Shown here one piece after another: positions 52,107 to 60,944 of a DNA stretch of 64,000 nucleotides; position 1 is the first letter of the stretch; every line of letters starts with the position of its first letter. The DNA lies in assembly GCA_003243445.1 (NCBI GenBank), contig QFQQ01000003.1, positions 124,001-188,000 on the forward strand, in the 5' to 3' direction. The notes beneath the pieces are model-generated. The model searched no databases and was not told the origin of the DNA. It saw only the letters and a list, made by a program, of their open reading frames with translations. The position numbers were made by a program, and so were the translations under genes. Source of the DNA: Citrobacter freundii (lineage in GTDB: Bacteria; Bacteroidota; Bacteroidia; Chitinophagales; Chitinophagaceae).

Positions 52107-54518
52107 ATGAAAAAGTCCTCTTATTTGCCGCAGATGATGGCGGGCCTGCTGACACTGGCCGGCTTTGCATTTTCGCCGGTGATGGCACAAAAAAGCCAGC
52201 AACAGGTGGATGCTGCCATCGCCAGCTTTGCTGATCGCTTCAGTCCAGAACGCGCTTACCTGCACTATGATAAACAAGCCTATACTGCCGGAGAAACGAT
52301 CTGGTTCAAGGCCTATGTGATGAACGAAGTGCTGCCGGCCATTGAAACAAAAACCTTCTATACCGATTTCCTGGATGAGAAAGGAAATATCCTGCAGCAT
52401 ACTTCCAGCCCGATGATCGATGGCGTTACGAACGGGCAGTATGATATTCCTGTTGATTATAAAGGCCAGACCATCTTCGTAAGGGCCTATACCCGCTGGA
52501 TGCTCAATTTTGATACTGCTTTTTTATATACAAAGCAGATCCGCATTCTTGGCAATGAACCGGCGAATGCGGGAACAAAACAGGCACCGGTCCCTGGTAT
52601 CCAGTTTTTTGCCGAAGGCGGTGATCCGGTGGCAGGTGTACCGAATAAGATCGCGTTCAAAGCAAATGATCAATGGGGTAAACCCGTGAAAATAAAAGGA
52701 ACGATCACCGATCCGCAAGGGAAAGTAGTGGACAGCCTCCGGACTATCCACAACGGCATGGGTTACGTGATCATGATACCAGCAGAAGGCGCAACGTATA
52801 CAGCCAACTGGAAAGACGAAAAAGAAGTGGGACATACCACAAAACTTCCGGTGGCAAAAGCTTCGGGCGTAAGTCTGCAGGTTGTATCTGCAGGTTCTTT
52901 GAGACGTTTCCAGGTCTATTATACGAAAGATATCGCTGCCAGCAATGATACGATCCATATCATTGGCACCATGTTCCAGCATGAAGTATTCCGTGTTGCA
53001 AAACCCACGGGTGGATCAGAGGTGAAAGGCTCGGTACCAACCGAAAACCTGCCTTCGGGGATACTCACGTTCACCGTTTTTGATAAAAGCTGGAAACCCC
53101 TTGCGGAGCGGATAACATTTATCAATAACCAGGAGGCCGTATTCCAGCCACAGTTTGAAGTTCAGCATTGGGGCTTGAATAAACGAGCGCGGAATGAATT
53201 GAAGATCTCTTTACCGGATAGCCTCGCCGGAAGCCTTTCCATTGCCGTTACGGATCAGGCGATCGGCCGCGATAGTTCGCAGAATATCATTTCACATCTC
53301 CTATTGTCCAGTGAAATAAAAGGTCAGATATACAATCCGGCGTATTATTTCACAGCCAATACAGATGAGATGGCGCAAAAGCTGGACCTAGTAATGCTTA
53401 CGCAGGGCTGGCGGCGTTTCAAATGGGATGAAGTTTTGAGCGGCACAACGCCCAAACCGCTATATGGGAAAGACACCGCTTACATGACACTTTCGGGAAA
53501 TGTATATGGTGCCATTCCCGGTCAGATCCCGCCGGGAGCAGCCGTCGTATTAATGCTGAAGCAGAAAAAAGGTGAAGGCCAGGTCTTACTTGTGCCGATA
53601 GAATCAAACGGCACGTTCAACGAACGGAGCATGATCATATTTGATACAGCACAGATCTATTACCAGTTTCAAAGTAAAGATCTGAAGAATGCAACGGCGC
53701 AATTCATGACGGACAGGCTGCAACCACCTTCGGTAAGAAAAACGGTCGGCCGTTTCGGATTTTCGATCCTTTCAGATACAGTCGGTAACTATCGTCAATG
53801 GCTGCTCGCTAATGAAGCCAATGATATTGCTGAAAAAAATAAGATCAAAACCCTGGAAAATGTGATCGTAAAAAGCAAAACAAAACCAGCCATCCAGTTG
53901 ATGGATGAAAAATATGCTTCCGGATTATTTTCGGGAGGAGATGGCTACCAGTTTGACCTGGTCAACGATCCGTTCGCAAAAAGCGCGATCGACATCTTCA
54001 CTTATCTGCAGGGTAAAGTTGCCGGTCTTCAGATCAGTGGCAGTGGTGCAAACACTTCGCTTAACTGGAGAGGTGGTGCGCCAGCATTGTACCTGGATGA
54101 AATGAGCAGTGATGTTTCCATGCTGTCATCCGTATCCGTTCAGGATGTGGCGTATATCAAAGTATTCCGCCCTCCGTTCATGGGTGGATTCAATGGTGGC
54201 AATGGAGCGATCGCCATTTATACGCGCCGCGGTGGTGATACAAGAAACGAACCCGGTAAAGGTCTTGCGAATAATAAAGTGGAAGGATATACAGCGATCA
54301 AGGAATTTTATTCTCCTAACTACAGCACATTCTCACAGGACAATGAGCAGCGCGACCTCAGAACCACGCTCTACTGGAATCCAAATATTGAAATGACATC
54401 CGCAAAACCGGTTGTGCTCACGTTTTACAACAATGATGTGACCAAAGCCTTCCGCGTGATCATTGAGGGAATGACGAGGGATGGAAAGCTGGCTCACTAC
54501 GAAGAAGTAATGGAGTAA
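52107..54518 (+). CDS. MG2-like and TonB-plug-like domain surface protein
   Basis: An 803-residue protein starting at ATG 52107, with a signal peptide (to about 28, ending VMAQ). The N-terminal part (about 40-150) is an MG2-like macroglobulin domain (RAYLHYDKQAYTAGETIWFK), followed by further beta-domains (150-570). Near the C-terminus (about 590-715) is a plug-like domain (DIFTYLQGKVAGLQISGSGA, GAPALYLDEM, GAIAIYTRRGGD). No outer membrane barrel follows. The protein may be a periplasmic or surface factor that contacts a TonB-dependent partner; that is inference. Confidence 0.85.
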   Translation: MKKSSYLPQMMAGLLTLAGFAFSPVMAQKSQQQVDAAIASFADRFSPERAYLHYDKQAYTAGETIWFKAYVMNEVLPAIETKTFYTDFLDEKGNILQHTSSPMIDGVTNGQYDIPVDYKGQTIFVRAYTRWMLNFDTAFLYTKQIRILGNEPANAGTKQAPVPGIQFFAEGGDPVAGVPNKIAFKANDQWGKPVKIKGTITDPQGKVVDSLRTIHNGMGYVIMIPAEGATYTANWKDEKEVGHTTKLPVAKASGVSLQVVSAGSLRRFQVYYTKDIAASNDTIHIIGTMFQHEVFRVAKPTGGSEVKGSVPTENLPSGILTFTVFDKSWKPLAERITFINNQEAVFQPQFEVQHWGLNKRARNELKISLPDSLAGSLSIAVTDQAIGRDSSQNIISHLLLSSEIKGQIYNPAYYFTANTDEMAQKLDLVMLTQGWRRFKWDEVLSGTTPKPLYGKDTAYMTLSGNVYGAIPGQIPPGAAVVLMLKQKKGEGQVLLVPIESNGTFNERSMIIFDTAQIYYQFQSKDLKNATAQFMTDRLQPPSVRKTVGRFGFSILSDTVGNYRQWLLANEANDIAEKNKIKTLENVIVKSKTKPAIQLMDEKYASGLFSGGDGYQFDLVNDPFAKSAIDIFTYLQGKVAGLQISGSGANTSLNWRGGAPALYLDEMSSDVSMLSSVSVQDVAYIKVFRPPFMGGFNGGNGAIAIYTRRGGDTRNEPGKGLANNKVEGYTAIKEFYSPNYSTFSQDNEQRDLRTTLYWNPNIEMTSAKPVVLTFYNNDVTKAFRVIIEGMTRDGKLAHYEEVME

Positions 54519-54656
54519 CACGAATGCCTCACGAATGAGCGCGAATAGAGCCTTTAAGAGCCGGGAGTTTATAAATAATGAAAAGAAAAGCCGCTTATTA
54601 GGGCGGCTTTTCTTTTTATCGGATGCTATTCGTGTTCATTTGCGCTTCATTAGCGT
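54519..54656. repeat. Inverted repeat IR17 with embedded terminator
   Basis: Arms 54519-54552 (CACGAATG, GCGAATAG words) and 54624-54656 pair imperfectly. A perfect terminator lies inside the loop. The left arm starts at the base after the MG2/plug stop codon, and the right arm runs into the last codons of the TPR gene on the other strand. Confidence 0.72.
54581..54617. terminator. Bidirectional rho-independent terminator
   Basis: AAAAGAAAAGCCGC (54581-54594) pairs with GGCGGCTTTTCTTTT (54602-54616) around a TTATTAG loop; both strands have a T-run. It separates the convergent MG2/plug and TPR genes. Confidence 0.9.
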
Positions 54657-55043
54657 TTGCTTGCGTTTATGCCAGGTCTTCAGCGGTTCCCGTTCGAAGA
54701 GTTCTTTTCCTTTTTTATCTGTGAGGCCCATCGCCTTCATAAGTTTTTGGGATATGGAGATGGTTTTTTGGCTGGGTTTGATCCTGGTTGTTTTTTTAAA
54801 GATCTCTTCAAATGTTTTGATGGCACGATCAATGATCTCTGTTTCTTTTTTGATATCGCGTTGTTTACGGTAAATGATCATCAGCCGGGAGAATGCGTAC
54901 TCATTTCCCGGAATCTTTTTCAGATAACGCAGGTAAAGAGAAGCCGCTTTATCCAGCTCGCCATCTTTTTCAAGGGCGGTGGCCTGTGCAAGCAAGTCTT
55001 CTCCGGACTCAACGTGTTCCTTATTGTGATGAACCACCTTCAT
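54636..55043 (-). CDS. Small TPR-like protein
   Basis: This 135-residue protein is mostly helical, with tetratricopeptide-like repeats (EDLLAQATALEKDGELDKAA, SLYLRYLKKIPGNEYAFSRL). A very basic C-terminus (WHKRKQTLMKRK) is partly encoded by the arm of IR17. It has no signal peptide and overlaps the upstream gene (55021-55257) by 23 nt, so the two are an operon. TPR proteins act as scaffolds; no partner is evident beyond the upstream gene. Confidence 0.8.
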   Translation of the reverse strand: MKVVHHNKEHVESGEDLLAQATALEKDGELDKAASLYLRYLKKIPGNEYAFSRLMIIYRKQRDIKKETEIIDRAIKTFEEIFKKTTRIKPSQKTISISQKLMKAMGLTDKKGKELFEREPLKTWHKRKQTLMKRK

Positions 55044-55257
55044 TATGCGGCAGATATTTTGTCATTAACGCTTCAATCCGTTCTTTTAACGTTGACGGGC
55101 AATTTGTATTGAAGAGTACATGAGCGGGACTGCTTCCAAAGCGATAGCACTGGCTTGGCTTCATCTTCATACCATCCACATCAACCCATTCGCGGTCCAG
55201 TTCGGCGAGCTCAGTTTTAAGACGGCTGAGTTGTCCGTCATCGTATGCATGATCCAT
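55021..55257 (-). CDS. Small hypothetical protein upstream of the TPR gene
   Basis: This 78-residue protein is soluble and not recognised. Visible features are a charged N-terminal helix (LSRLKTELAELDREWVDVDG), a central segment with Cys and Phe (MKPSQCYRFGSSPAHVLFNT) and a short C-terminal helix. The overlap with the TPR gene supports a coding role. The two may form a small functional unit. Confidence 0.65.
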   Translation of the reverse strand: MDHAYDDGQLSRLKTELAELDREWVDVDGMKMKPSQCYRFGSSPAHVLFNTNCPSTLKERIEALMTKYLPHNEGGSSQ

Positions 55258-55380
55258 ATACGGTTCGTTTAATTTGCAAAGAATTTATAGCTGTATTGAA
55301 TGATACAAAGCACATGCCTGTAATCCGGTCCGGGGTGAAAAGTTGAGGTTTTGCGCGTTTGAAAGTACAAACCTGCAGTT

Positions 55381-56865
55381 TTATAGTTTTGGAAGCGCCT
55401 CTTCAGCAATCCACACCGAAACAGATCTTCCATTGGTGAAAAATGTTCCTTTTCCTTCTTCGTCCAGTGTTACTTTTTCCTGTCTGCCACCGCAAACGTC
55501 AATAAATATTTGGTGGGCGTTGGCCGGTCCGAGATACATTTCTTCCTGGCCTTCTTCTGCATTGCTCAATAACACGGCGCAGCCACTATCAGGTTTTTCC
55601 GGAATGCCTTCGCGTGTCCAACCGATCATATTCGGACTATTAAAGTAGTCGTGCTGTCTTCCAAAGGCAAGATGGCGACGCACTTTCATCATTGTTCCAA
55701 CGGCTTCGATTTTATTGAGCTCAATGTAGATCTCTTCGCCATTCTGATAATCTACATATTTTGCTTCATATAAAGTTGGATAAAAGATACACGGAATGCC
55801 CTGCTCCCGTAGCAGAATCATTGCATTCGCCAGCGGTTTGAACCAGTACTCAACGGTCGATTGCAAGGATTGCAGTGGTTGTGTATCGTGATTATCCACA
55901 AACGTGATCGCAGATTCCGGCTTCTCTCTTACAAGCGTGTTATCAAAGATCTGTCGGAGATCATATTCTTCACCGCGTTGCGAAGCATCATAAAAATTAA
56001 AATGAAGAGGCACGTCAAACAACTGAATGCGGTCATGCGTTGTTGCGATATAATTCAGCAACGTATAAACATTATTCTGCCAGTATTCACCAACACAAAA
56101 AAACCTTGTCTTAAAACGTTTGTCAAGATAAGCCAGCCATTCAGGAAAGAAGTTTGGCGTGATATGTTTAAGCGCGTCCAAACGGAATCCATCCACGCCT
56201 GTTGTGTTTAGATACCATTCACCCCATTTCTTTAGTTCCTTGCGGACATAGGGATTCCGGAATTCAATATCATTTCCCATCAGGTAATCATAATTACCGT
56301 TCTCCTCTTCCAGCATATCTTCCCATTTGCCATTGCTGTATTCATTCAGGATGATATGAATATCGCTGTCATTACATACACCGGTGAACGCATGCCAGTC
56401 CCAGATAAATTTTGAGTATTTGCCTTTTCTTCCGGGAAAAGTGAATTTTGTATAAGCATCGATCGTCATCTGATCGCTGAGATATTCATTCCTGTTCTCA
56501 TCATTTACCTTGCGGACAGGAATTTGTTCGATTTCATCTGCGCCGAGTTTATGATTGAGTACGATATCCGCAAGCACTTTCAAACCTTTTGATTGAAGCG
56601 TTTTGATGCATTGGAGATATTCTGCCTTCGTACCATATCGTGTTCTTACACTTCCCTGCTGATCAAATTCGCCGAGATCGTACAGATCGTAAACGGCGTA
56701 ACCAGGTTCTTCTGTTCCTTTGAATGATTTGAACGCAGGTGGCAGCCATACATGTGTGACGCCCCATTCAGCAAGTTGATCTGCCTCATGTTGCGCATGC
56801 TGCCATAAATTTCCGTCAGCATTATAGTACCAGTGAAAAAATTGAAAAAGGGTAAAGTTTTCCAT
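55381..56865 (-). CDS. GH13 alpha-amylase, cytoplasmic type
   Basis: About 494 residues from ATG 56865; longer starts (56931, 56961) add a sequence without a signal peptide. It follows the liquefying-type, cytoplasmic amylase layout: LFQFFHWYYNADGNLWQHAQ, VWLPPAFKSFKG, DIVLNHK, and the catalytic residues in VDGFRLDALKHI (nucleophile Asp), FFCVGEYWQN (acid/base Glu) and AITFVDNHDTQ (Asp). It hydrolyses internal alpha-1,4 bonds. It is divergent from a second GH13 gene, 235 nt apart, and the shared spacer contains a direct repeat. Confidence 0.94.
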   Translation of the reverse strand: MENFTLFQFFHWYYNADGNLWQHAQHEADQLAEWGVTHVWLPPAFKSFKGTEEPGYAVYDLYDLGEFDQQGSVRTRYGTKAEYLQCIKTLQSKGLKVLADIVLNHKLGADEIEQIPVRKVNDENRNEYLSDQMTIDAYTKFTFPGRKGKYSKFIWDWHAFTGVCNDSDIHIILNEYSNGKWEDMLEEENGNYDYLMGNDIEFRNPYVRKELKKWGEWYLNTTGVDGFRLDALKHITPNFFPEWLAYLDKRFKTRFFCVGEYWQNNVYTLLNYIATTHDRIQLFDVPLHFNFYDASQRGEEYDLRQIFDNTLVREKPESAITFVDNHDTQPLQSLQSTVEYWFKPLANAMILLREQGIPCIFYPTLYEAKYVDYQNGEEIYIELNKIEAVGTMMKVRRHLAFGRQHDYFNSPNMIGWTREGIPEKPDSGCAVLLSNAEEGQEEMYLGPANAHQIFIDVCGGRQEKVTLDEEGKGTFFTNGRSVSVWIAEEALPKL

Positions 56866-56970
56866 AGCAGTGTCAGGGCCTGAAGCCAACGCAGGTTGAT
56901 TTTTTTGGTTAACCGAATGATTCACAGGCATTGCAGTAAGCAATACCTGTATTGATAACAAATAATCGTA

Positions 56971-57000
56971 CCGGAAATTAAAGCCCGGAAATTAAATGCC
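56971..57000. promoter_or_regulatory. Direct repeat in the spacer between the two GH13 genes
   Basis: CCGGAAATTAAA occurs twice, 14 nt apart, with the next base group also similar (AGCC/TGCC). It could be a regulator-binding site shared by both amylase genes. A GATGATCTTTTTCATC inverted repeat lies further right at about 57041-57056. Confidence 0.45.
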
Positions 57001-57099
57001 CATTAAAATGGTCTTTGTATACAATTTGAATCTTTATTATCGATGATCTTTTTCATCAATGGTATATTACTTGTTTTGATTAGCAAATAAATTTCAAAC

Positions 57100-58380
57100 A
57101 TGAGTACTGCATTTCCGATCATTTCCTGGGCAAATGGAACAAATATTTATGAAGTAAATGTGAGACAATACACCAAAGAAGGAACGTTGAAGGCATTCAG
57201 CCAGCATCTGGATCGCTTGCATGACATGGGTATCGATGTGATCTGGTTAATGCCGATCACACCGATAAGTGTTGAAAAAAGACAGGGAACATATGGCAGT
57301 TATTATGCAGCAAGTTCGTATACGGAAATTGATCCCGCTTATGGTAACGCGGAAGATTTCAAGGAATTGATCAATGCGGTGCATGCATTGGGAATGAAGG
57401 TCATCATTGATTGGGTGGCGAATCACACGGGCTATGATCATCAATGGACACTAAAATATCCGCAATGGTATCGGAAAGATGATAAAGGGAATTTCACGGA
57501 ACTATACGGCTGGGTTGATGTGATCGATCTTAATTATGACATTCCTGAGATGCGGGAAGAAATGCTTCGTTCCATGAAATACTGGATCAGTGAGTATGAT
57601 ATCGATGGATTCCGCTGTGATATGGCGAGAACCGTTCCGCTCGATTTCTGGATTGAAGCGCGTGCGCAGTGTGATGCACTAAAGCCCTTATTCTGGCTGG
57701 CCGAATGTGAGATACTGGAATATCATGAAGCTTTTGATCTGACCTATGGCTGGGAAGCAATGCGCGCCTTTGATAAATATAAGAAGGTGCCGTCAGAATT
57801 GAAACTTTCGGAAGTGATTCCATTTCTGCAAACATATGCCCGCTATCCGGCAGGTTCAAGAAAATTGTTATTCACTTCCAACCACGACGAAAACACGTAT
57901 TGGGGCACCGAATATGAAAAATATGGAAAAGCTGCAATGGCAATGGCTGTATTCAGTTGTACCTGGCCGGGTATACCGCTGATATATTCGGGACAGGAAA
58001 AACCTAATAAGAAGAGATTGGCATTTTTCGAGAAAGATTCTATTGATTGGGAGGGTGAGGTAGCATTGCACGGCTTCTATAAGACCTTGCTCAATTTCCG
58101 GAAACGGAATAAGGCGCTGCAGGAAAATGCGTCTGTGCTGTTGATTCCTTCGGGCCATCCTGATATACTCATTTATCTTTGCCGCCGCCAGGCAGATAAA
58201 GTGTTCGTTTGCTTAAACCTTTCGGAAGAAAAAGTGATCTGTCATTTCAATCATCCTGCAATCACAGGTGAGTACAAAGAGTTGTTTACTGATGAAATTG
58301 TTCAACTCGCGCGAAAGGAAACGTATACACTGGAAGCCGGTGAATATCGGGTATACCATATTACCAAGGATGAAGGTTGA
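57100..58380 (+). CDS. GH13-family alpha-amylase-like glycosidase
   Basis: A 426-residue GH13 enzyme without a signal peptide. Conserved regions: VIWLMPITPI, VIIDWVANHTGYDHQW, the nucleophile in DIDGFRCDMARTVPLDFW, the acid/base Glu in FWLAECEILEYHEAFD, and FTSNHDENTYWG. A C-terminal beta-domain (about 345-426) completes the fold. It is shorter than many alpha-amylases, and the substrate (maltodextrin or another alpha-glucan) is not determined. The AraC regulator lies downstream on the same strand. Confidence 0.93.
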   Translation: MSTAFPIISWANGTNIYEVNVRQYTKEGTLKAFSQHLDRLHDMGIDVIWLMPITPISVEKRQGTYGSYYAASSYTEIDPAYGNAEDFKELINAVHALGMKVIIDWVANHTGYDHQWTLKYPQWYRKDDKGNFTELYGWVDVIDLNYDIPEMREEMLRSMKYWISEYDIDGFRCDMARTVPLDFWIEARAQCDALKPLFWLAECEILEYHEAFDLTYGWEAMRAFDKYKKVPSELKLSEVIPFLQTYARYPAGSRKLLFTSNHDENTYWGTEYEKYGKAAMAMAVFSCTWPGIPLIYSGQEKPNKKRLAFFEKDSIDWEGEVALHGFYKTLLNFRKRNKALQENASVLLIPSGHPDILIYLCRRQADKVFVCLNLSEEKVICHFNHPAITGEYKELFTDEIVQLARKETYTLEAGEYRVYHITKDEG

Positions 58381-58527
58381 TTGGAAGTCATGGGGGCGAT
58401 CGTTACAACGCGGCGGTTGGGAACAGCCACAGCCTTTTGATCGCAGGAACTTTCAAAACTGTTCTATTATATATGATCCATTCCGGTCAGTCATAATCGC
58501 ATTCGTGAATTAGCGATATTTGAGGGA

Positions 58528-59448
58528 ATGATGCCCGATCTTACCTTATCCAGTAATGAAGTCGTTCTCTTCCATGCATCACCGCTTCGGAAATTCAAAG
58601 GTGCCCGCTTACCAGGCAGTGAATACTGGCTGGCGGAGCGGGAGGATCTTACCGCACATTTTCAGCAATATTATCAAGACAGCTACAGCATTTGTTACCG
58701 GATATTGAAAACAGCTTCAGAGACGTGTGAAGTAATCATAAAAGAAACTGGGCGGTTAAGAATAGAAGCCGTCCTCGAAGGAAACCTGGTCATCCGGGAT
58801 GGATCCCATCAACATACAATAGAAAAAGGTCAGTATCATATAGTAAGCGGGACAGTATCAGAGCTGATTCTTCGCGGAAATCAGCCGCTCATTTATCTTG
58901 TTGCAGGCATCAGTGGCGATGTTATCGATCTTCAACTGCCGGGACCGGGACGTCTGCTGAGCTTATCAAAACAAATGAGTGATCTCATCACTGAATTATT
59001 ATTCAACCGCTATCAGTCTTCTCTTCTTCCTTTTTATTATGAAAATTGTATTCGCGAATTATTCTTTCTGCATGCCGCACAGCAAACTGGTTCGCCGGAT
59101 ATAAAGTTATCGGATCAGGAGCTGACAGCAGTCCATGAGGCGGATAAGATCATTCGCGAGAACCTGCATCTGCATTTTTCTATCCAGGAGCTTGCGAAAA
59201 AGACCGGAACTAATGAGTTCAAGTTAAAGAAGGATTTCCGGACCGTTTTCAATACGGGTTTGTTTGGCCGTTTGTTGCAGCTTAGAATGGAATATGCAAA
59301 GCATCTTTTAAAGGCAACCTCGCTTTCGATAAAGGATATTTCCGAAAAAACGGGGTATGATACGGTGGCTGGTTTTATTACGGCTTTCAAAAAATATTAT
59401 GGGTCGCCTCCCGGAGAATGGAGGGATAATAAGGATCAGATGAGTTAA
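58528..59448 (+). CDS. AraC family transcriptional regulator
   Basis: A 306-residue regulator. The N-terminal part (about 1-190) is a ligand or dimerisation domain without a clear family. The C-terminal AraC helix-turn-helix domain is at about 205-300: IRENLHLHFSIQELAKKTGT, LKKDFRTVFNTGLFGRLLQL and ISEKTGYDTVAGFITAFKKY. The gene lies 147 nt after the GH13 gene on the same strand, so it may control glucan use, but no direct evidence is visible. Confidence 0.92.
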   Translation: MMPDLTLSSNEVVLFHASPLRKFKGARLPGSEYWLAEREDLTAHFQQYYQDSYSICYRILKTASETCEVIIKETGRLRIEAVLEGNLVIRDGSHQHTIEKGQYHIVSGTVSELILRGNQPLIYLVAGISGDVIDLQLPGPGRLLSLSKQMSDLITELLFNRYQSSLLPFYYENCIRELFFLHAAQQTGSPDIKLSDQELTAVHEADKIIRENLHLHFSIQELAKKTGTNEFKLKKDFRTVFNTGLFGRLLQLRMEYAKHLLKATSLSIKDISEKTGYDTVAGFITAFKKYYGSPPGEWRDNKDQMS

Positions 59449-59545
59449 TTGCCAGGCTTTGATCTTCTGTTACGGCAACGTTCTTTTTTAGAAGCGGCGG
59501 CCATCGGCTTAAATGCTGAATGTTGAAGAGATCAGTTACTGGCCA

Positions 59546-59884
59546 TTATTTGTGTTTTTTCTTTGATTTCTGTGTTTTAGCCTTAAGTTTTTGATCCTCG
59601 ATGTATTTAAATGCCTCTTCATCTGATACGGCCTCAAATACTTCAATCAGTTTTGATACAGGAATATTAAATCCATTGGCGATAGACACAACGCTCGTCC
59701 ATTGAGGGTCTTTTTTTCCAACGGAAACGTTCTGAACAGTGTAATATTCAAGGTCTCCGCTCTTTGCCAGCCGGTGTAAGCTATTAATAATGGTACCTGA
59801 CGCATCCTGCCTGTTTTCAGCCAGCAGTTTTTTTACTGCCAGCCCAAGTCTGTACCGGATAATCAGTTTCTGATGCTCGTCCAT
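59546..59884 (-). CDS. Small XRE-like DNA-binding protein
   Basis: This 112-residue protein has an XRE-like helix-turn-helix (LHRLAKSGDLEYYTVQNVSV, then KKDPQWTSVVSIANGFNIPV, with SKLIEVFE) and a very basic C-terminal tail (KLKAKTQKSKKKHK). The usual first helix is modified. It begins 36 nt from a perfect palindrome at 59920-59937, which may be its own operator. It is divergent from the ECF sigma gene. Confidence 0.75.
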   Translation of the reverse strand: MDEHQKLIIRYRLGLAVKKLLAENRQDASGTIINSLHRLAKSGDLEYYTVQNVSVGKKDPQWTSVVSIANGFNIPVSKLIEVFEAVSDEEAFKYIEDQKLKAKTQKSKKKHK

Positions 59885-59919
59885 TCAAACTCAAAGTCCT
59901 ATTATTCAGTATTCTTTTT

Positions 59920-59937
59920 GGTATTCGAAAGAATACC
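59920..59937. promoter_or_regulatory. Palindrome, candidate operator of the XRE-like gene
   Basis: GGTATTC and GAATACC (59920-59926 / 59931-59937) flank a GAAA centre; a further ATTC lies just left. It sits in the divergent spacer between the XRE-like regulator and the ECF sigma gene. A TATCTTTA promoter-like box follows at 59954-59961 on the plus strand. Confidence 0.5.
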
Positions 59938-60078
59938 AGTGAGTGAAAATTCCTATCTTTAACTACAGCTGCAACGCAACTGTATTACTGCGCTTACGGG
60001 AACGAAATACCTTTTTACAGACCGCTGTACTGCTGCCGGCAGATGTGGTCATATTCAATCACACACAACTTTTATTGA

Positions 60079-60639
60079 TTGCCTGAGAAAAATGGCGATA
60101 TAAAACCTCTATCTGTGCAGGATGTATGGAAAGGAGATGAAGCAGTGTTCAATCAACTGTTCCGTCAGCATTTCCGTGCACTTGCCTTTTTTGCGCATTC
60201 GATCATTCGCCAGGAATTGTATGCGCAGGATATTGTGCAGGAATGTTTCATTAAAGTCTGGAACAGACGGCAGCAGTTGAAGGATATAGCCGAGCTGAAG
60301 TCTTATCTGTATACATCGGTAAGAAATGATTGCATCAACTATCTCCGCGGACAGTCGGTGCGCGACAAGAAGCAACAGGAATATATTGACAAAGCCGGTG
60401 AACAGCTGGCTTCTTCTATTGATCAGGATATTATAAGGGCGGAGGCGATCCGTGAATTAAATGACCGGATCGATCAATTGCCCGAGAAGATGCGTGAAGT
60501 GATAAGGCTTTACTATTTCGAAGGGAAAAGTTCAGGTGAAATAGGTAAGCTGCTGCAGAAAAATCCTGATACAGTTCAACATCAACGCAAAACGGCCTTG
60601 CGTTTGCTGCGGAAACTGAGGTGTTTCTTCCTGGGGTAG
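60079..60639 (+). CDS. ECF sigma factor of a FecR/SusC system
   Basis: A 186-residue Bacteroidota-type sigma-70 factor starting at TTG 60079. Region 2 spans about 15-90 (DEAVFNQLFRQHFRALAFFA, DIVQECFIKVWNRRQQL, ELKSYLYTSVRNDCINYL), region 4 about 125-180 (LPEKMREVIRLYYFEGKSSG, EIGKLLQKNPDTVQHQRKTA). The FecR gene and then a SusC-like receptor with an STN domain follow. In such systems the receptor senses a ligand, FecR transmits it across the membrane and the sigma factor turns on uptake genes. Confidence 0.94.
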   Translation: MPEKNGDIKPLSVQDVWKGDEAVFNQLFRQHFRALAFFAHSIIRQELYAQDIVQECFIKVWNRRQQLKDIAELKSYLYTSVRNDCINYLRGQSVRDKKQQEYIDKAGEQLASSIDQDIIRAEAIRELNDRIDQLPEKMREVIRLYYFEGKSSGEIGKLLQKNPDTVQHQRKTALRLLRKLRCFFLG

Positions 60640-60944
60640 ACGTGGAATGACGATAATTCCGGCGTTTTTTCATCACCCGTGAGCTGTTATTTTCCCGAAA
60701 GAAATTGTTTTTTTCTCTAGGTATCAATTATGAAGCGATCGAACTTCATAGTGATGAAATTATCCGATAGGTGGGATGCTTTAAATCATCTGAAATAGAG
60801 TATAGGTTATTTATCAAAGATTGACTGTTGCAGGAGATTGCCGGAGGCTTTAAAGCGGCGTGAAAATTTTTTTTGGATGCGGATACCGGTTTCAGTTCAT
60901 TTTCTTGTGTTTATTTATAGGGAACGAAATATTACCTTAACAGT
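60640..60944. other. Spacer before fecR
   Basis: A 305-nt AT-rich spacer between the sigma factor and fecR genes. A TACCTTAA box lies about 10 nt before the FecR ATG and resembles the Bacteroidota -7 element, so fecR probably has its own promoter. No gene, terminator or repeat is evident. Confidence 0.45.

Noticed and set aside
431..54656. REP/MITE-type mobile element as an explanation for the inverted repeats
   Set aside because: The arms differ in sequence and period between loci, there are no target-site duplications or shared ends, and no transposase is in the window.
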